From positions 295,858-359,857 of the forward strand of contig NZ_CADFEB010000008.1 in the NCBI RefSeq assembly GCF_902833085.1: a stretch of 64,000 nt of DNA, given 5' to 3'. This DNA comes from Burkholderia ubonensis (GTDB lineage: Bacteria; Pseudomonadota; Gammaproteobacteria; Burkholderiales; Burkholderiaceae). A program made the position numbers and the translations under genes. This document shows positions 42,898 through 51,001 of the stretch, piece by piece. Each line of letters opens with the position of its first letter. Position 1 is the first letter of the stretch. The notes under the pieces are model-generated. The model was given only the letters and a program-made list of their open reading frames with translations. It was not told where the DNA came from and made no database searches.

Positions 42898-43181
42898 GAA
42901 CGGTTCTCCGTGGATTGGCTGGCAACCTGGGTGGCCTGGTTCGCGTTGCGGCCCGGCAATGCGCCGAACATGTGCTGATTGCACTTCGAATCGCGCCATG
43001 CCGCGTGGAACGCGGTGCCCGACAGCATCTGCTTCGCGACCGGCACGATCTGCTCGCCGGCGAGGATGCCGAGCAGGCCGACCAGCGCGACGAGCGGCGG
43101 CGCGGGCGAGCGCACGTGCAGCAGGCTGTAGATCACGCCGACGAGCACGCCGGCGAGCAACGACAGGACATAGATCTTCAT
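42894..43181 (-). CDS. XapX-domain small membrane protein
   Basis: A 95-residue protein whose first 50 residues form the XapX domain: MKIYVLSLLAGVLVGVIYSL, the RSPAPPLVALVGLLGILAGEQ motif, two membrane helices. The remaining 45 residues are soluble and polar. AAAGGA lies seven bases before the ATG. Its stop overlaps the amidohydrolase ATG (ATGA). XapX proteins commonly sit beside amidohydrolase and YcaC-like hydrolase genes, as here; function unknown, perhaps a small transporter partner. Confidence 0.85.
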   Translation of the reverse strand: MKIYVLSLLAGVLVGVIYSLLHVRSPAPPLVALVGLLGILAGEQIVPVAKQMLSGTAFHAAWRDSKCNQHMFGALPGRNANQATQVASQSTENRS

Positions 43182-43444
43182 CAGCGGGTCCTTTGGCGGT
43201 AGGTCGATGGGATGGCCGCGTGCAGCGCGCGCCTGACAATCGCGTGCGGCAAGCGCCGCGACGAACGCATTGTAGGCAGGCAAGACGCCGTTGCGCCGCG
43301 CATTGAGGATGAATTAAGGAGGTTTAAGGATATTTAAGCGGGACGTTGCTAGCATGGAAATGACGCCGAAGGGATCGGCATCGTTGATGCGGCGCAAGCC
43401 TGCATCCCCCTGACGTTTTTGAAGATTGAGAGGATGAAGCAACC

Positions 43445-44137
43445 ATGAGCAACCCGAAACTCGAAGTTCTCACCCCGGACAACTGCCAGATGATCTTCAT
43501 CGATCAGCAGCCGCAGATGGCGTTCGGCGTTCAATCGATCGATAGGCAAGTGCTGAAGAACAACGTGGTCGCGCTGGCGAAGGCCGCGAAGACCTTCGAC
43601 ATCCCGACGATCATCACGACCGTCGAGACCGAGAGCTTCTCGGGCTATACGTATCCGGAACTGCTCGACGTGTTCCCGGATCATCCGCTGCTCGAGCGGA
43701 CCTCGATGAACTCGTGGGACGACCAGAAGGTGCGCGACGCGCTCGCGAAGAACGGCCGCAAGAAGGTGGTCGTGTCGGGCCTGTGGACCGAGGTGTGCAA
43801 CAACACGTTCGCGCTGTGCGCAATGCTGGAAGGCGGCTACGAAATCTACATGGTGGCCGACGCGTCGGGCGGCACGACGAAGGAAGCACACGACTACGCG
43901 ATGCAGCGCATGATCCAGGCCGGCGTCGTGCCGGTGACCTGGCAGCAGGTGATGCTCGAGTGGCAGCGCGACTGGGCGCACCGCGGCACGTATGACGCGG
44001 TGATGGCGATCGCGAAGGAGCATTCGGGCGCGTACGGCATCGGCGTCGACTATGCGTACACGATGGTGCACAAGACGAAGCAGCGCACGGCGAACGCCCA
44101 CGAGATTCTCGCGGCGGTTCCCGCGAACGTGAAGTGA
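43445..44137 (+). CDS. YcaC-like isochorismatase-family hydrolase
   Basis: A 230-residue cysteine-hydrolase-fold protein. Catalytic Asp is in MIFIDQQPQMAFG (D19), Lys in the R/K-rich segment before the cysteine, and Cys in VVSGLWTEVCNNTFALCAM (C near 118). Length and sequence match YcaC, an octameric hydrolase of unknown substrate. GAGAGGA precedes the ATG at 43445. It is divergent from the XapX-amidohydrolase-DoxX operon over 263 bp and is followed by a strong terminator. Confidence 0.86.
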   Translation: MSNPKLEVLTPDNCQMIFIDQQPQMAFGVQSIDRQVLKNNVVALAKAAKTFDIPTIITTVETESFSGYTYPELLDVFPDHPLLERTSMNSWDDQKVRDALAKNGRKKVVVSGLWTEVCNNTFALCAMLEGGYEIYMVADASGGTTKEAHDYAMQRMIQAGVVPVTWQQVMLEWQRDWAHRGTYDAVMAIAKEHSGAYGIGVDYAYTMVHKTKQRTANAHEILAAVPANVK

Positions 44138-44195
44138 TGCCCGCACGTCGCGCCGGCATGCCGGCCCGACGTGCAAAAGCGATACAGAGGTAACG

Positions 44196-44230
44196 AAGCT
44201 GCCGCGTCGATGACGCGGCAGCTTTTTTTT
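44196..44230 (+). terminator. Rho-independent terminator after the YcaC-like gene
   Basis: A perfect 13-bp stem (44196-44208 with 44212-44224), three-base loop, then eight T in total. Confidence 0.9.
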
Positions 44231-44276
44231 CATCGATGCGCGCGCGGCCGGCGAGCCGCCCGCGCGCGGGGCAGGA

Positions 44277-44963
44277 TCAGTGCGCGGCCGCCTCGGGTGC
44301 GGCGCGTCGCGCACCGGCCCACCCGATCATCACGAGCAGCGGCGGCAGGAACAGGCACCACAGGCCGGCGGCCAGATAGAGGCCTGCCGCCGCGCCGCAG
44401 CCCGCGGCGAACGCGGCGACGCTGACCGTCATCCGGCGCAGCCGCGCATCGTCGCCCGGCTTGCGCGGCGCGCGCGAGCCGATGCGCTCGCCGAGCGAGA
44501 TCATGATCTGCGTGACGGTGCCCGTCATCAGCGTGGTCGGCGGCGCGTCGGACAGGTGCAGGCGGTGCAGCGCGTTCTGCACGGCCATCGCGACGACGAG
44601 CGTCATGCCGGTCGCGAGCGCGGGCAGCGCATCGCTGTCGGGGAACGGCCCGACGCCCACCGCGAGCGCTGCGCCGCTCGCCAGCAGCGCGGCCTGCGCG
44701 AACAGCATCACGCGCAGCGCGTTGGCGCCGCGCGCGTTCAGCCGGTTCGCGCAGACGGTCGCCAGCACGATCGCGATGCAGAACACGGGCAGTGCCGCGA
44801 GCTTCGCGATCGCGCCGGACGTGCCGGACACGAGCGTGGCGCCGAGCGTGACGAAGTTGCCGGTCACGTGCGCGGTGAAGAGGCCTTGCAGCGCGAGAAA
44901 GCCGGCCGTGTCGACGAAGCCGCCGTTGAAACTGAGCAGCACGGGCAGTTTGTTGTCGGTCAT
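44277..44963 (-). CDS. DUF1275 (YoaK-type) membrane protein
   Basis: A 228-residue inner-membrane protein of the YoaK/DUF1275 family, with six predicted helices. The signature is at the start: LLSFNGGFVDTAGFLALQGLFTAHVTGN. A second conserved block, PPTTLMTGTVTQIMISLGER, is near residue 145. The ATG at 44963 has CAGGA upstream; an in-frame TTG two codons earlier is a weaker choice. Function unknown; the family has been proposed as small-molecule transporters. It is followed on the left by the YcaC terminator region and divergent from nothing obvious. Confidence 0.85.
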   Translation of the reverse strand: MTDNKLPVLLSFNGGFVDTAGFLALQGLFTAHVTGNFVTLGATLVSGTSGAIAKLAALPVFCIAIVLATVCANRLNARGANALRVMLFAQAALLASGAALAVGVGPFPDSDALPALATGMTLVVAMAVQNALHRLHLSDAPPTTLMTGTVTQIMISLGERIGSRAPRKPGDDARLRRMTVSVAAFAAGCGAAAGLYLAAGLWCLFLPPLLVMIGWAGARRAAPEAAAH

Positions 44964-45127
44964 GTTCAATCCTGGACTTCAGCGGTTCATGTGCGCGGAA
45001 CGACGTGCCGCGCATGGTGGGTGAGGGTGCCCGGGCGGGCACGCGGGCGCTCGTCGAGGATAGGCGAACCGGCGGACGCGGTCACATGAATTGTTCTGAA
45101 TGCTGCGCGAGCCCGCGATGCGCGCGC

Positions 45128-46036
45128 TCAGCGGCCGGCGCCGCGCCGCCACGCGCCGGGCGCATGGCCGACGACCTTCGCGAACACGCGGCTCAGGTGG
45201 CTCTGGTCCGCGAATCCGCAGGCCGCGGCGATTTCCGCGAGCGTCATGCCGGTCGTCTCGATCAGCCGCCGCGCCTGCGTCACGCGCTGCTCGAGCAGCC
45301 ACTGGTGCGGCGTGCGGCCGGTGGTCCGCGAGAATGCGCGGATGAAATAGCCGCGCGACAGGTCGCACGCTTGCGCGACTTCCGCGAGCGATACGCCCAG
45401 GTTCGCCTTTTCCATCAGGAGTTCCTTCGCGCGCGCCGCCGTCGCGGGCGACAGCGTGCCCTTGCGGTGGAGGTCGTCCGTGGCTGCATTGCCGTAGCGC
45501 CGCGTGAGGTGGGTGCCGATAGCGAGCCCGATCTGCTCGACGAACAGCGTGGTCAGCTCGCCCGGCGTGTCGAGGCTGTCGGCGACCGCGTGCGCGAGAT
45601 GGCCGAGCACGGGGTCGCACTGATCGGCCGCGCAGGTCAGGCCGGCGATCAGCGCGCCGCCGTGTTCCTCGCCGAGCCGGTCGAGACAGGCGCGCGACAC
45701 TTCCACGAGCACGAAGTCGAAATTGCCGTACAGATCCGCCCGGAATTGCTCGGAGAAATCCCGAATGTAGATCGAGTGGTGCTGGAACGCCCGCTCGACT
45801 CGCCGCGCACCCCGATACAGCGCGCGACGATGGCCGTCCTGCAGCGAAATGCCGATCAGGAAGCCGCGGTCGCAGGCCGGCATCACGATGCGCTCGAATT
45901 GCTCGCCCGGCATGCACTTGCGATGAAACGTCATGCCGTCCGCGGCGCGTTCGACATCCTTGGACAGCAGGCCCGACACGCAGCCGAGCGTGTCCTTCGA
46001 CGGCGGCGCAGGGGGCGCGATGAGGGCACGGGACAT
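45128..46036 (-). CDS. AraC-family transcriptional regulator
   Basis: A 302-residue regulator with an N-terminal ligand-binding/dimerisation part (about 1-190) and a C-terminal double helix-turn-helix (about 200-298): VSLAEVAQACDLSRGYFIRAFSRTTG, then MTLAEIAAACGFADQSHLSRVF and VVGHAPGAWRR. The ATG at 46036 has AAGGA upstream. The target is unclear; the leftward neighbour DUF1275 gene, 165 bp downstream on the same strand, is one candidate. The 324 bp upstream to the next gene contains no supported frame. Confidence 0.9.
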   Translation of the reverse strand: MSRALIAPPAPPSKDTLGCVSGLLSKDVERAADGMTFHRKCMPGEQFERIVMPACDRGFLIGISLQDGHRRALYRGARRVERAFQHHSIYIRDFSEQFRADLYGNFDFVLVEVSRACLDRLGEEHGGALIAGLTCAADQCDPVLGHLAHAVADSLDTPGELTTLFVEQIGLAIGTHLTRRYGNAATDDLHRKGTLSPATAARAKELLMEKANLGVSLAEVAQACDLSRGYFIRAFSRTTGRTPHQWLLEQRVTQARRLIETTGMTLAEIAAACGFADQSHLSRVFAKVVGHAPGAWRRGAGR

Positions 46037-46360
46037 GACGCAGTATCCTTGAAAGGCGCGCGACGCGCGAAAAAATCGGTCGCTAGTTTATACGGGACGC
46101 GTGACTGGCCCAAGTCTATTTGAACGAAAGTGCGCTGGCTATCGGGCGCGCAGGCGCCGATTTGTGCAATTCGCGACCGCGCGGCCCACGCGCGGGCTGC
46201 GCATTTTCCTTCAAGACATGCCGTTCGAGCCTGCTTACACTCGGATCGCGCGATGGGCGTTCGGCGTCAGGTTTGTGCAGAAGGGGGCGCGCCGCGCCGA
46301 TTCCCGGCCCGGCGTTGCCGCGTTCGCCGGGTCGTCATCAAGAAGTCGCAGGGGGCAGCC

Positions 46361-47956
46361 ATGGTCCGGATCGGGACGTTGTCGGTGGATTTCGAGCAGC
46401 GGGACCTGCGCCGGCATGGCGTGCCGCTGCGCATCGGCGCACGCGCGTTCGAGATTCTCGAGGTGCTGCATCGCGCGAACGGTTCCGTCGTGTCGAAGGA
46501 CGACATCATGGACGCCGTCTGGCCCGGCGCGATCATCGAGGAGAACCTGCTCCAGGTGCACGTTGCTGCGCTGCGCAAGCTGCTCGGCGAGAGCCGGAAC
46601 CTGATCAAGACCGTACCGGGCCGGGGCTACCTGCTGGTCGCCGGCTCGCCGGACCCGCGGCCGCAGGACGCGTCAACGCCCGGCGACGGCCCGCCTTTGC
46701 GGTCGGCGCCGCTGATCGGGCGGCAGGCCGAAATCGGGCAGATCATCGACATGCTCGACCGGATGCCGGTCGTCACGCTGGTCGGCGCCGGCGGCATCGG
46801 CAAGACGAGCGTCGCCGCGCAGGTCGCGCACGACATGTGCAGCCGCGCCCGGTGCGCCGTGCATTGGGTCGAGCTCGCGTGCGCAGCGACGCGCGATGAC
46901 GTATTGCGCGTGCTCGCGGCCGCGCTTGGCGTGCCGGCGGACGGCGTGCCCGGCATCGACGCGATCGCCGGCGCGGTCGCCGCCGCGCGCTGCCTGCTGG
47001 TGCTGGACAACGCCGAGCACGTCGTCGACGTGGTCGCGTGGCTCGTGGAGACGCTCGCGGCGCGCACCGATACGCTGCGCATGCTCGTGACCAGCCGCGA
47101 GCCGCTGCATGTCCCGGCCGAGTGCGTGATGCGCCTCGCGCCGCTCGCGGTGCCCGACCGCGACGCGTGCGCCGACGCGATCGCCGGTTGCGCCGCCGTC
47201 CAGCTGTTTCTCTGCCGCGTTCGCGCGACGACCGCCGGCCGCGAGGTGGACGAAGGCGGCATCCGGCTGGCCGCAGACATCTGCCGGCGCCTCGAGGGGC
47301 TGCCGCTGGCGATCGAACTCGCGGCCGCGCGCGTCGCGACGCTCGGCATCGAAGGGGTCGCGTCGCGCCTCGACGATCGCCTGAACCTGCTGACCGGCGG
47401 CTTGCGTTCCGCGCCGCCGCGCCACCAGGCGCTGCGGGCGACGCTCGACTGGAGCCATGCGCTGCTGAATCCCGCCGCGCGTGCGCTGTTTCGGCGGCTC
47501 GGCTGCTTCATCGGCCCGTTCACGTTCGATGACGTGCGCGCCGTGGCGACGGCGCCCGGCATGCCGCTCGGCGAGACGATCTGCGGGCTCGGCGAGCTCG
47601 TTGCGAAGTCGCTGTTGAGTGTCGAGTTTCGGGGCGCTCGCGCGCAGTACCGGCTGACCGAAACGGCCCGCGCATACGCGCTGGAGAAGCTGCGCGACGC
47701 GGGGGAATTCGAACGCGTCGCCGCGTGCCATGCGCGCCATGAGCGCGAGCAATGGGGCGTGACGGCGGCGCTCGTGCCTGCCGGGCCGGGCCCGGCGTCG
47801 CAGCCGGAGGAAGGCGGCGAACACGCACAGCCGGCCGGTGCCGGGCCGGCACCGGAAGCCGCGCCGGCTTCATCGCGCACGAGCGTATGCGGCGCGCACC
47901 TGCACGGTGGCGCGTCACGTGCCCGGTCGTGCGCGCGGCCGACGCCTCGACGGTGA
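46361..47956 (+). CDS. Winged-helix/NB-ARC ATPase regulator, C-terminally truncated paralogue
   Basis: A 531-residue regulator. Residues about 1-97 form an OmpR-type winged helix (LRIGARAFEILEVLHRANGSVV...KTVPGRGYLL). Residues about 118-470 form an NB-ARC-like ATPase with P-loop GAGGIGKT (142-149), Walker-B LLVLDNAEHV and the conserved RRLEGLPLAIELAAAR. It closely parallels the protein at 51002-53602, but the 340-residue C-terminal repeat region is missing; after about residue 470 the chain becomes Pro/Gly/Ala-rich without similarity. It looks truncated. AGGGGG lies seven bases before the ATG at 46361; a longer in-frame start lacks such a site. Confidence 0.8.
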   Translation: MVRIGTLSVDFEQRDLRRHGVPLRIGARAFEILEVLHRANGSVVSKDDIMDAVWPGAIIEENLLQVHVAALRKLLGESRNLIKTVPGRGYLLVAGSPDPRPQDASTPGDGPPLRSAPLIGRQAEIGQIIDMLDRMPVVTLVGAGGIGKTSVAAQVAHDMCSRARCAVHWVELACAATRDDVLRVLAAALGVPADGVPGIDAIAGAVAAARCLLVLDNAEHVVDVVAWLVETLAARTDTLRMLVTSREPLHVPAECVMRLAPLAVPDRDACADAIAGCAAVQLFLCRVRATTAGREVDEGGIRLAADICRRLEGLPLAIELAAARVATLGIEGVASRLDDRLNLLTGGLRSAPPRHQALRATLDWSHALLNPAARALFRRLGCFIGPFTFDDVRAVATAPGMPLGETICGLGELVAKSLLSVEFRGARAQYRLTETARAYALEKLRDAGEFERVAACHARHEREQWGVTAALVPAGPGPASQPEEGGEHAQPAGAGPAPEAAPASSRTSVCGAHLHGGASRARSCARPTPRR

Positions 47957-48083
47957 TCGCGGCGCGGGCCATCAGGTTCTCGTGCCGGCCGGACGCGAAG
48001 CCGACGCCGCGGTTGTGCTCGCGACCGGCGTGTCGAGCATGCGCGCCGGCATGGCGCGCGGCGCCACGCCGGCGCGCGGCGCG

Positions 48084-49064
48084 TTACGCCTTCAGGAACG
48101 CGAGCAGCTCGGCGTTGATCTTGTCGGCTTCGACGACGCACATCCCGTGCGAGCCGCCCGGGATCACCTTGAGCTGCGCTTGCTTCACGAGCTTCGCAGA
48201 CAGGCGCGCCGAATTGTCGATCGGCACGATCTGGTCGTCGTCGCCGTGCAGGATCAGCGTCGGCACGTCGAACTTCTTCAGGTCCTCGGTGTAGTCGACT
48301 TCGGAGAATTCCCGGATGCACTGATACTGGCCGTGGATGCCGCCCATCATCCCCTGCGCCCAGAACGCGTCGATCGTGCCCTGGGAAGGCTTCGCGTTCG
48401 GCCGGTTGAAGCCGAAGAACGGCACCGCGAGATCTTTGTAGAACTGCGAACGGTTTGCGGCGACGTTCTTGCGGATGCCGTCGAACACGTCGATCGGCAG
48501 GCCGCCCGGATAGGCGGCCGTCTTCGCCATGATCGGCGGCACCGCGCCGATCAGCACCGCCTTCGCGACGCGCCGCGTGCCGTGGCGGCCGATGTAGTGC
48601 GCGACTTCGCCGCCGCCCGTCGAATGGCCGACGAGCGTGGCTTCGCGCAGGTCGAGCGCGTCGAGCAGCGCCGCGAGGTCGTCGGCGTAGGTGTCCATGT
48701 CGTTGCCTTGCGACGGCTGGCCCGAGCGACCGTGGCCGCGGCGGTCGTGCGCGATCACGCGATAGCCGTGCTGCAGCAGGAACAGCATCTGCGCGTCCCA
48801 TGCGTCGGCGCACAGCGGCCAGCCGTGCGAGAAGACGACCGGGCGGCCGGCGCCCCAGTCCTTGTAGTAGATCTGGGTGCCGTCTTTCGTCGTGATGGTG
48901 TTCATGGCATGAGCTCCGTGATGGGCAGAAGTGGCGGCCTGTTTCGGCGTGCCGGCGGCGTTTGCCGCCGTGGGCAGCGCGGCGGCGGCGACGGCCGTCG
49001 CGCCGGCAAACAGCATCTCGCGGCGCCGGGTCGATTCGACGGCGTCGGTTTGCGTGGAACGCAT
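48084..49064 (-). CDS. Tat-exported alpha/beta hydrolase, chloroperoxidase-like
   Basis: A 326-residue serine hydrolase of the cofactor-free haloperoxidase/esterase group. Nucleophile S148 sits in LVGHSTGGGEVAHYIGRHG, the acid is in LILHGDDDQIVPID and the His is in GGSHGM near residue 305. Residues 1-53 are an N-terminal extension with a twin-arginine signal (STRRREMLFAGATAVAAAAL); cytosolic relatives start at residue 54 (MNTITTKDGTQIYYKDWG). AAGGAGA precedes the ATG at 49064. Real activity may be ester or perhydrolysis. It lies between two winged-helix/ATPase regulators; a CTGAA direct repeat is 167 bp upstream. Confidence 0.88.
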   Translation of the reverse strand: MRSTQTDAVESTRRREMLFAGATAVAAAALPTAANAAGTPKQAATSAHHGAHAMNTITTKDGTQIYYKDWGAGRPVVFSHGWPLCADAWDAQMLFLLQHGYRVIAHDRRGHGRSGQPSQGNDMDTYADDLAALLDALDLREATLVGHSTGGGEVAHYIGRHGTRRVAKAVLIGAVPPIMAKTAAYPGGLPIDVFDGIRKNVAANRSQFYKDLAVPFFGFNRPNAKPSQGTIDAFWAQGMMGGIHGQYQCIREFSEVDYTEDLKKFDVPTLILHGDDDQIVPIDNSARLSAKLVKQAQLKVIPGGSHGMCVVEADKINAELLAFLKA

Positions 49065-49473
49065 TGGGTCTCCTTGAGCGTGCGGTGGAACGACACCGCA
49101 TGAAACGGATGATGAAGGTGATCGGTGCGTGGCGACTTCGCCCGACAACCGGCAAGCGCCCGCCGTCGCGATGCGGTCGCGACGGATACGAACACAGCGG
49201 GGAGCCTACACGCGAGCCCCTTGGCGCGTACTGAAGCGATCTGAATTTTCGTGAACGGGGCGTGTTCCGGATTAGAGGAATGATTCGGATTCCTGCCGGT
49301 GGTGCGGGAAGTGCCGGAAGTGCCGGAAGTGCGCACCAGAACGATTCAGATTCGCTAAAGGACTATTCATCGCGCAGCGGTTATCGTCGATCCCGTGCCG
49401 GCCCCCCGCCGCGCTGTCGGTGCCGGACAGCGATGCGAACGGGGGGCTGCGCCATTTCCAAGGACACGCCGCC
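49065..49473. promoter_or_regulatory. Divergent intergenic region, with CTGAA repeats
   Basis: 409 bp between the leftward alpha/beta hydrolase and the rightward DUF3331 gene. CTGAA occurs at 49231 and 49241 (exactly 10 bp apart), the second within CTGAATTTTCGTGAA; TTCAGATTCG is at 49345-49354. A 9-bp GTGCCGGAA unit is repeated about three times at 49302-49329. No reading frame looks coding. Confidence 0.4.
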
Positions 49474-49899
49474 ATGAACGAATTCAGCCGTTGGGCACGG
49501 ATGATCACGCTGCTCGACCCATCCGACGATGCCGGCCGCGCGCTGCCGGCATCGTTCCTCGACGCGAACGGTGCGGGCCGCCGCCACCGCAACGTCGCGC
49601 CGGTGCCGTCCAGCGGCGACGCGCGCCGCCGCGCCGCGGTCGTCGCGGCCGAGCGGCAGACCGGCTCGTCCGTGCTGCTGTCGTGGAGCGACCCGACGCG
49701 GTTCCGCTACGACGAGCAGCGCTGGATCAGCGCGAAATCGCGGATCAGCAGCAGCTGCGCGCTGAGCGGGAAGGGGATCCGGATCGGCGACGCGGTCTAC
49801 AAGCCGCAGTGGCGCGGCGCGAAGCGGCCGGCGAACTGCGCGGACATGATCCTCGCGACGGAGCTCGACAGTCTCATCGCCCGGTTGGCCCGTCGCTGA
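49474..49899 (+). CDS. DUF3331-family protein
   Basis: A 141-residue Burkholderia-type protein. The conserved part is at about residues 60-120: GSSVLLSWSDPTRFRYDEQRW, then CALSGKGIRIGDAVYKPQWRG, and a late Cys (ANCADMI). Two cysteines (about 95 and 122) and the CxLSG pattern suggest a small metal- or redox-linked site. The ATG at 49474 has AAGGACA upstream. Function unknown; the assignment to DUF3331 rests on remembered family pattern. It is divergent from the alpha/beta hydrolase and convergent with the HD gene. Confidence 0.7.
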   Translation: MNEFSRWARMITLLDPSDDAGRALPASFLDANGAGRRHRNVAPVPSSGDARRRAAVVAAERQTGSSVLLSWSDPTRFRYDEQRWISAKSRISSSCALSGKGIRIGDAVYKPQWRGAKRPANCADMILATELDSLIARLARR

Positions 49900-49958
49900 C
49901 GGCGCAGCCTTCAACCCGCAACGCGCGCCGACGACCTCGTGTAATCCAATCCGCTCCG

Positions 49959-50594
49959 CTAGTCTTTCCAGTTCGACCCGAGCACCCGGCCGCAGAAGTT
50001 CATGCGGCGATAGTTCGGGTCGTGGCGTTCCAGCACGTCGGCGCAGACGCTGCCGAACGTCGTTGCCGCGCGCTGCGCGATGCCCTCGGCGAGCGCTTCG
50101 AGGATCAGCTCCTTGAAGCCGGCGCCGCGGGGCCATGCATGCAGCACGGCATCGCGTTCGGCGCGGGTCACTTCGTCGAAGTGCGCGCCGAACAGGTCGG
50201 TTTCGACGCCCGCGCCGAGCAGCGCCGTCAGCGGCGCCATGTGCGGATGGATGCCGAATGACGTATGCAGCGCAATTGCGCGCCAGGTCTCGGCGGTCTC
50301 GGCCGCCGGCACCCCATGCCCGTCGAGGAACGCTTGCGCGGCGTTCGCGCTGTCCACCTCGAACCGGTGGCGCGAATCCCGGTAGCGCCGGGTCAGGCCG
50401 ATGTCGTGAAACAGCGCGGCGACGTACAGCAGGTCGGCGTCGAACGCCAGCGCGCGACGCCGGCCGATGAGGGACGCGAACAGGAAGACCCGCATCGCGT
50501 GCCGGTACAGCAGCGCCGGCTCCTGCGCGGCCGCTGCCGCGGCCCGCGCGAGCGCGCTGTCGGGAATCCGGATGCCGGCGACGCTCTGGCCCAT
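49959..50594 (-). CDS. HD-domain phosphohydrolase-like protein
   Basis: A 211-residue HD-fold protein. The metal motif is in LLYVAALFHDIGLTRRYRD (HD near 66), preceded by the first conserved His in LLYRHAMRVFLF and followed by a later metal region (RAIALHTSFGIHPHMAP). The layout resembles cyanamide-hydratase-like HD proteins, so a phosphohydrolase or hydratase role are both possible. The ATG at 50594 is preferred (GAGG nine bases upstream); an ATG at 50609 is also possible. A CTGA(A/G) repeat lies 160 bp upstream, mirrored at the alpha/beta hydrolase. Confidence 0.75.
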   Translation of the reverse strand: MGQSVAGIRIPDSALARAAAAAAQEPALLYRHAMRVFLFASLIGRRRALAFDADLLYVAALFHDIGLTRRYRDSRHRFEVDSANAAQAFLDGHGVPAAETAETWRAIALHTSFGIHPHMAPLTALLGAGVETDLFGAHFDEVTRAERDAVLHAWPRGAGFKELILEALAEGIAQRAATTFGSVCADVLERHDPNYRRMNFCGRVLGSNWKD

Positions 50595-50609
50595 CGTCGG
50601 TGGCCTCAT

Positions 50610-51001
50610 CGTGCGAACGGGGCGGTCGGTGCGTCGTTCATGTGGGCGGGCATGGTCCGAGGTCGGTGAAGGATTGCCGCCGGCGCGCGATGACGCGGGC
50701 GCGCCGGTGCGCCGAAGCTGGCAGGCAGTCTGCCCGGCCGGTCGCCGAAAGTCCTGAGCCGAACCTGAATTTTTATGAAGCCTGCAGCGCCATGCCGGCA
50801 AGAATTTTCATTCAAATTTCGAATAGTGGACGGCCGGACAATTCACCTGAATAAAAAAAGCACGCTTACTTCAAAAAATTCGACTAGATTATTCTGAATA
50901 TTTAAAGCTTCGGGAAGCGCAAACGACGTAGCATGGACGTCCTGAGCGGCGGCACATCGGGCCGGCCGCCATTGACTCATCTCCGGAAAGACCGAATCGC
51001 C
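50610..51001. promoter_or_regulatory. Divergent intergenic region with CTGAAT repeats
   Basis: 392 bp between the HD gene and the larger winged-helix/ATPase gene. CTGAG (50754) and CTGAATTTTTATGAA (50765-50779) match the site near 49231-49255. CTGAAT also occurs at 50847 and 50894 in the AT-rich half before the regulator. No reading frame looks coding. Confidence 0.45.

Noticed and set aside
46130..46360. Upstream extension of the truncated ATPase regulator
   Set aside because: The winged helix starts at 46361 after a good Shine-Dalgarno; the extension has no similarity to the paralogue.
49302..49329. GTGCCGGAA tandem repeat as CRISPR or regulatory array
   Set aside because: Only about three 9-bp units, no spacers, no cas genes; probably a chance or slippage repeat.
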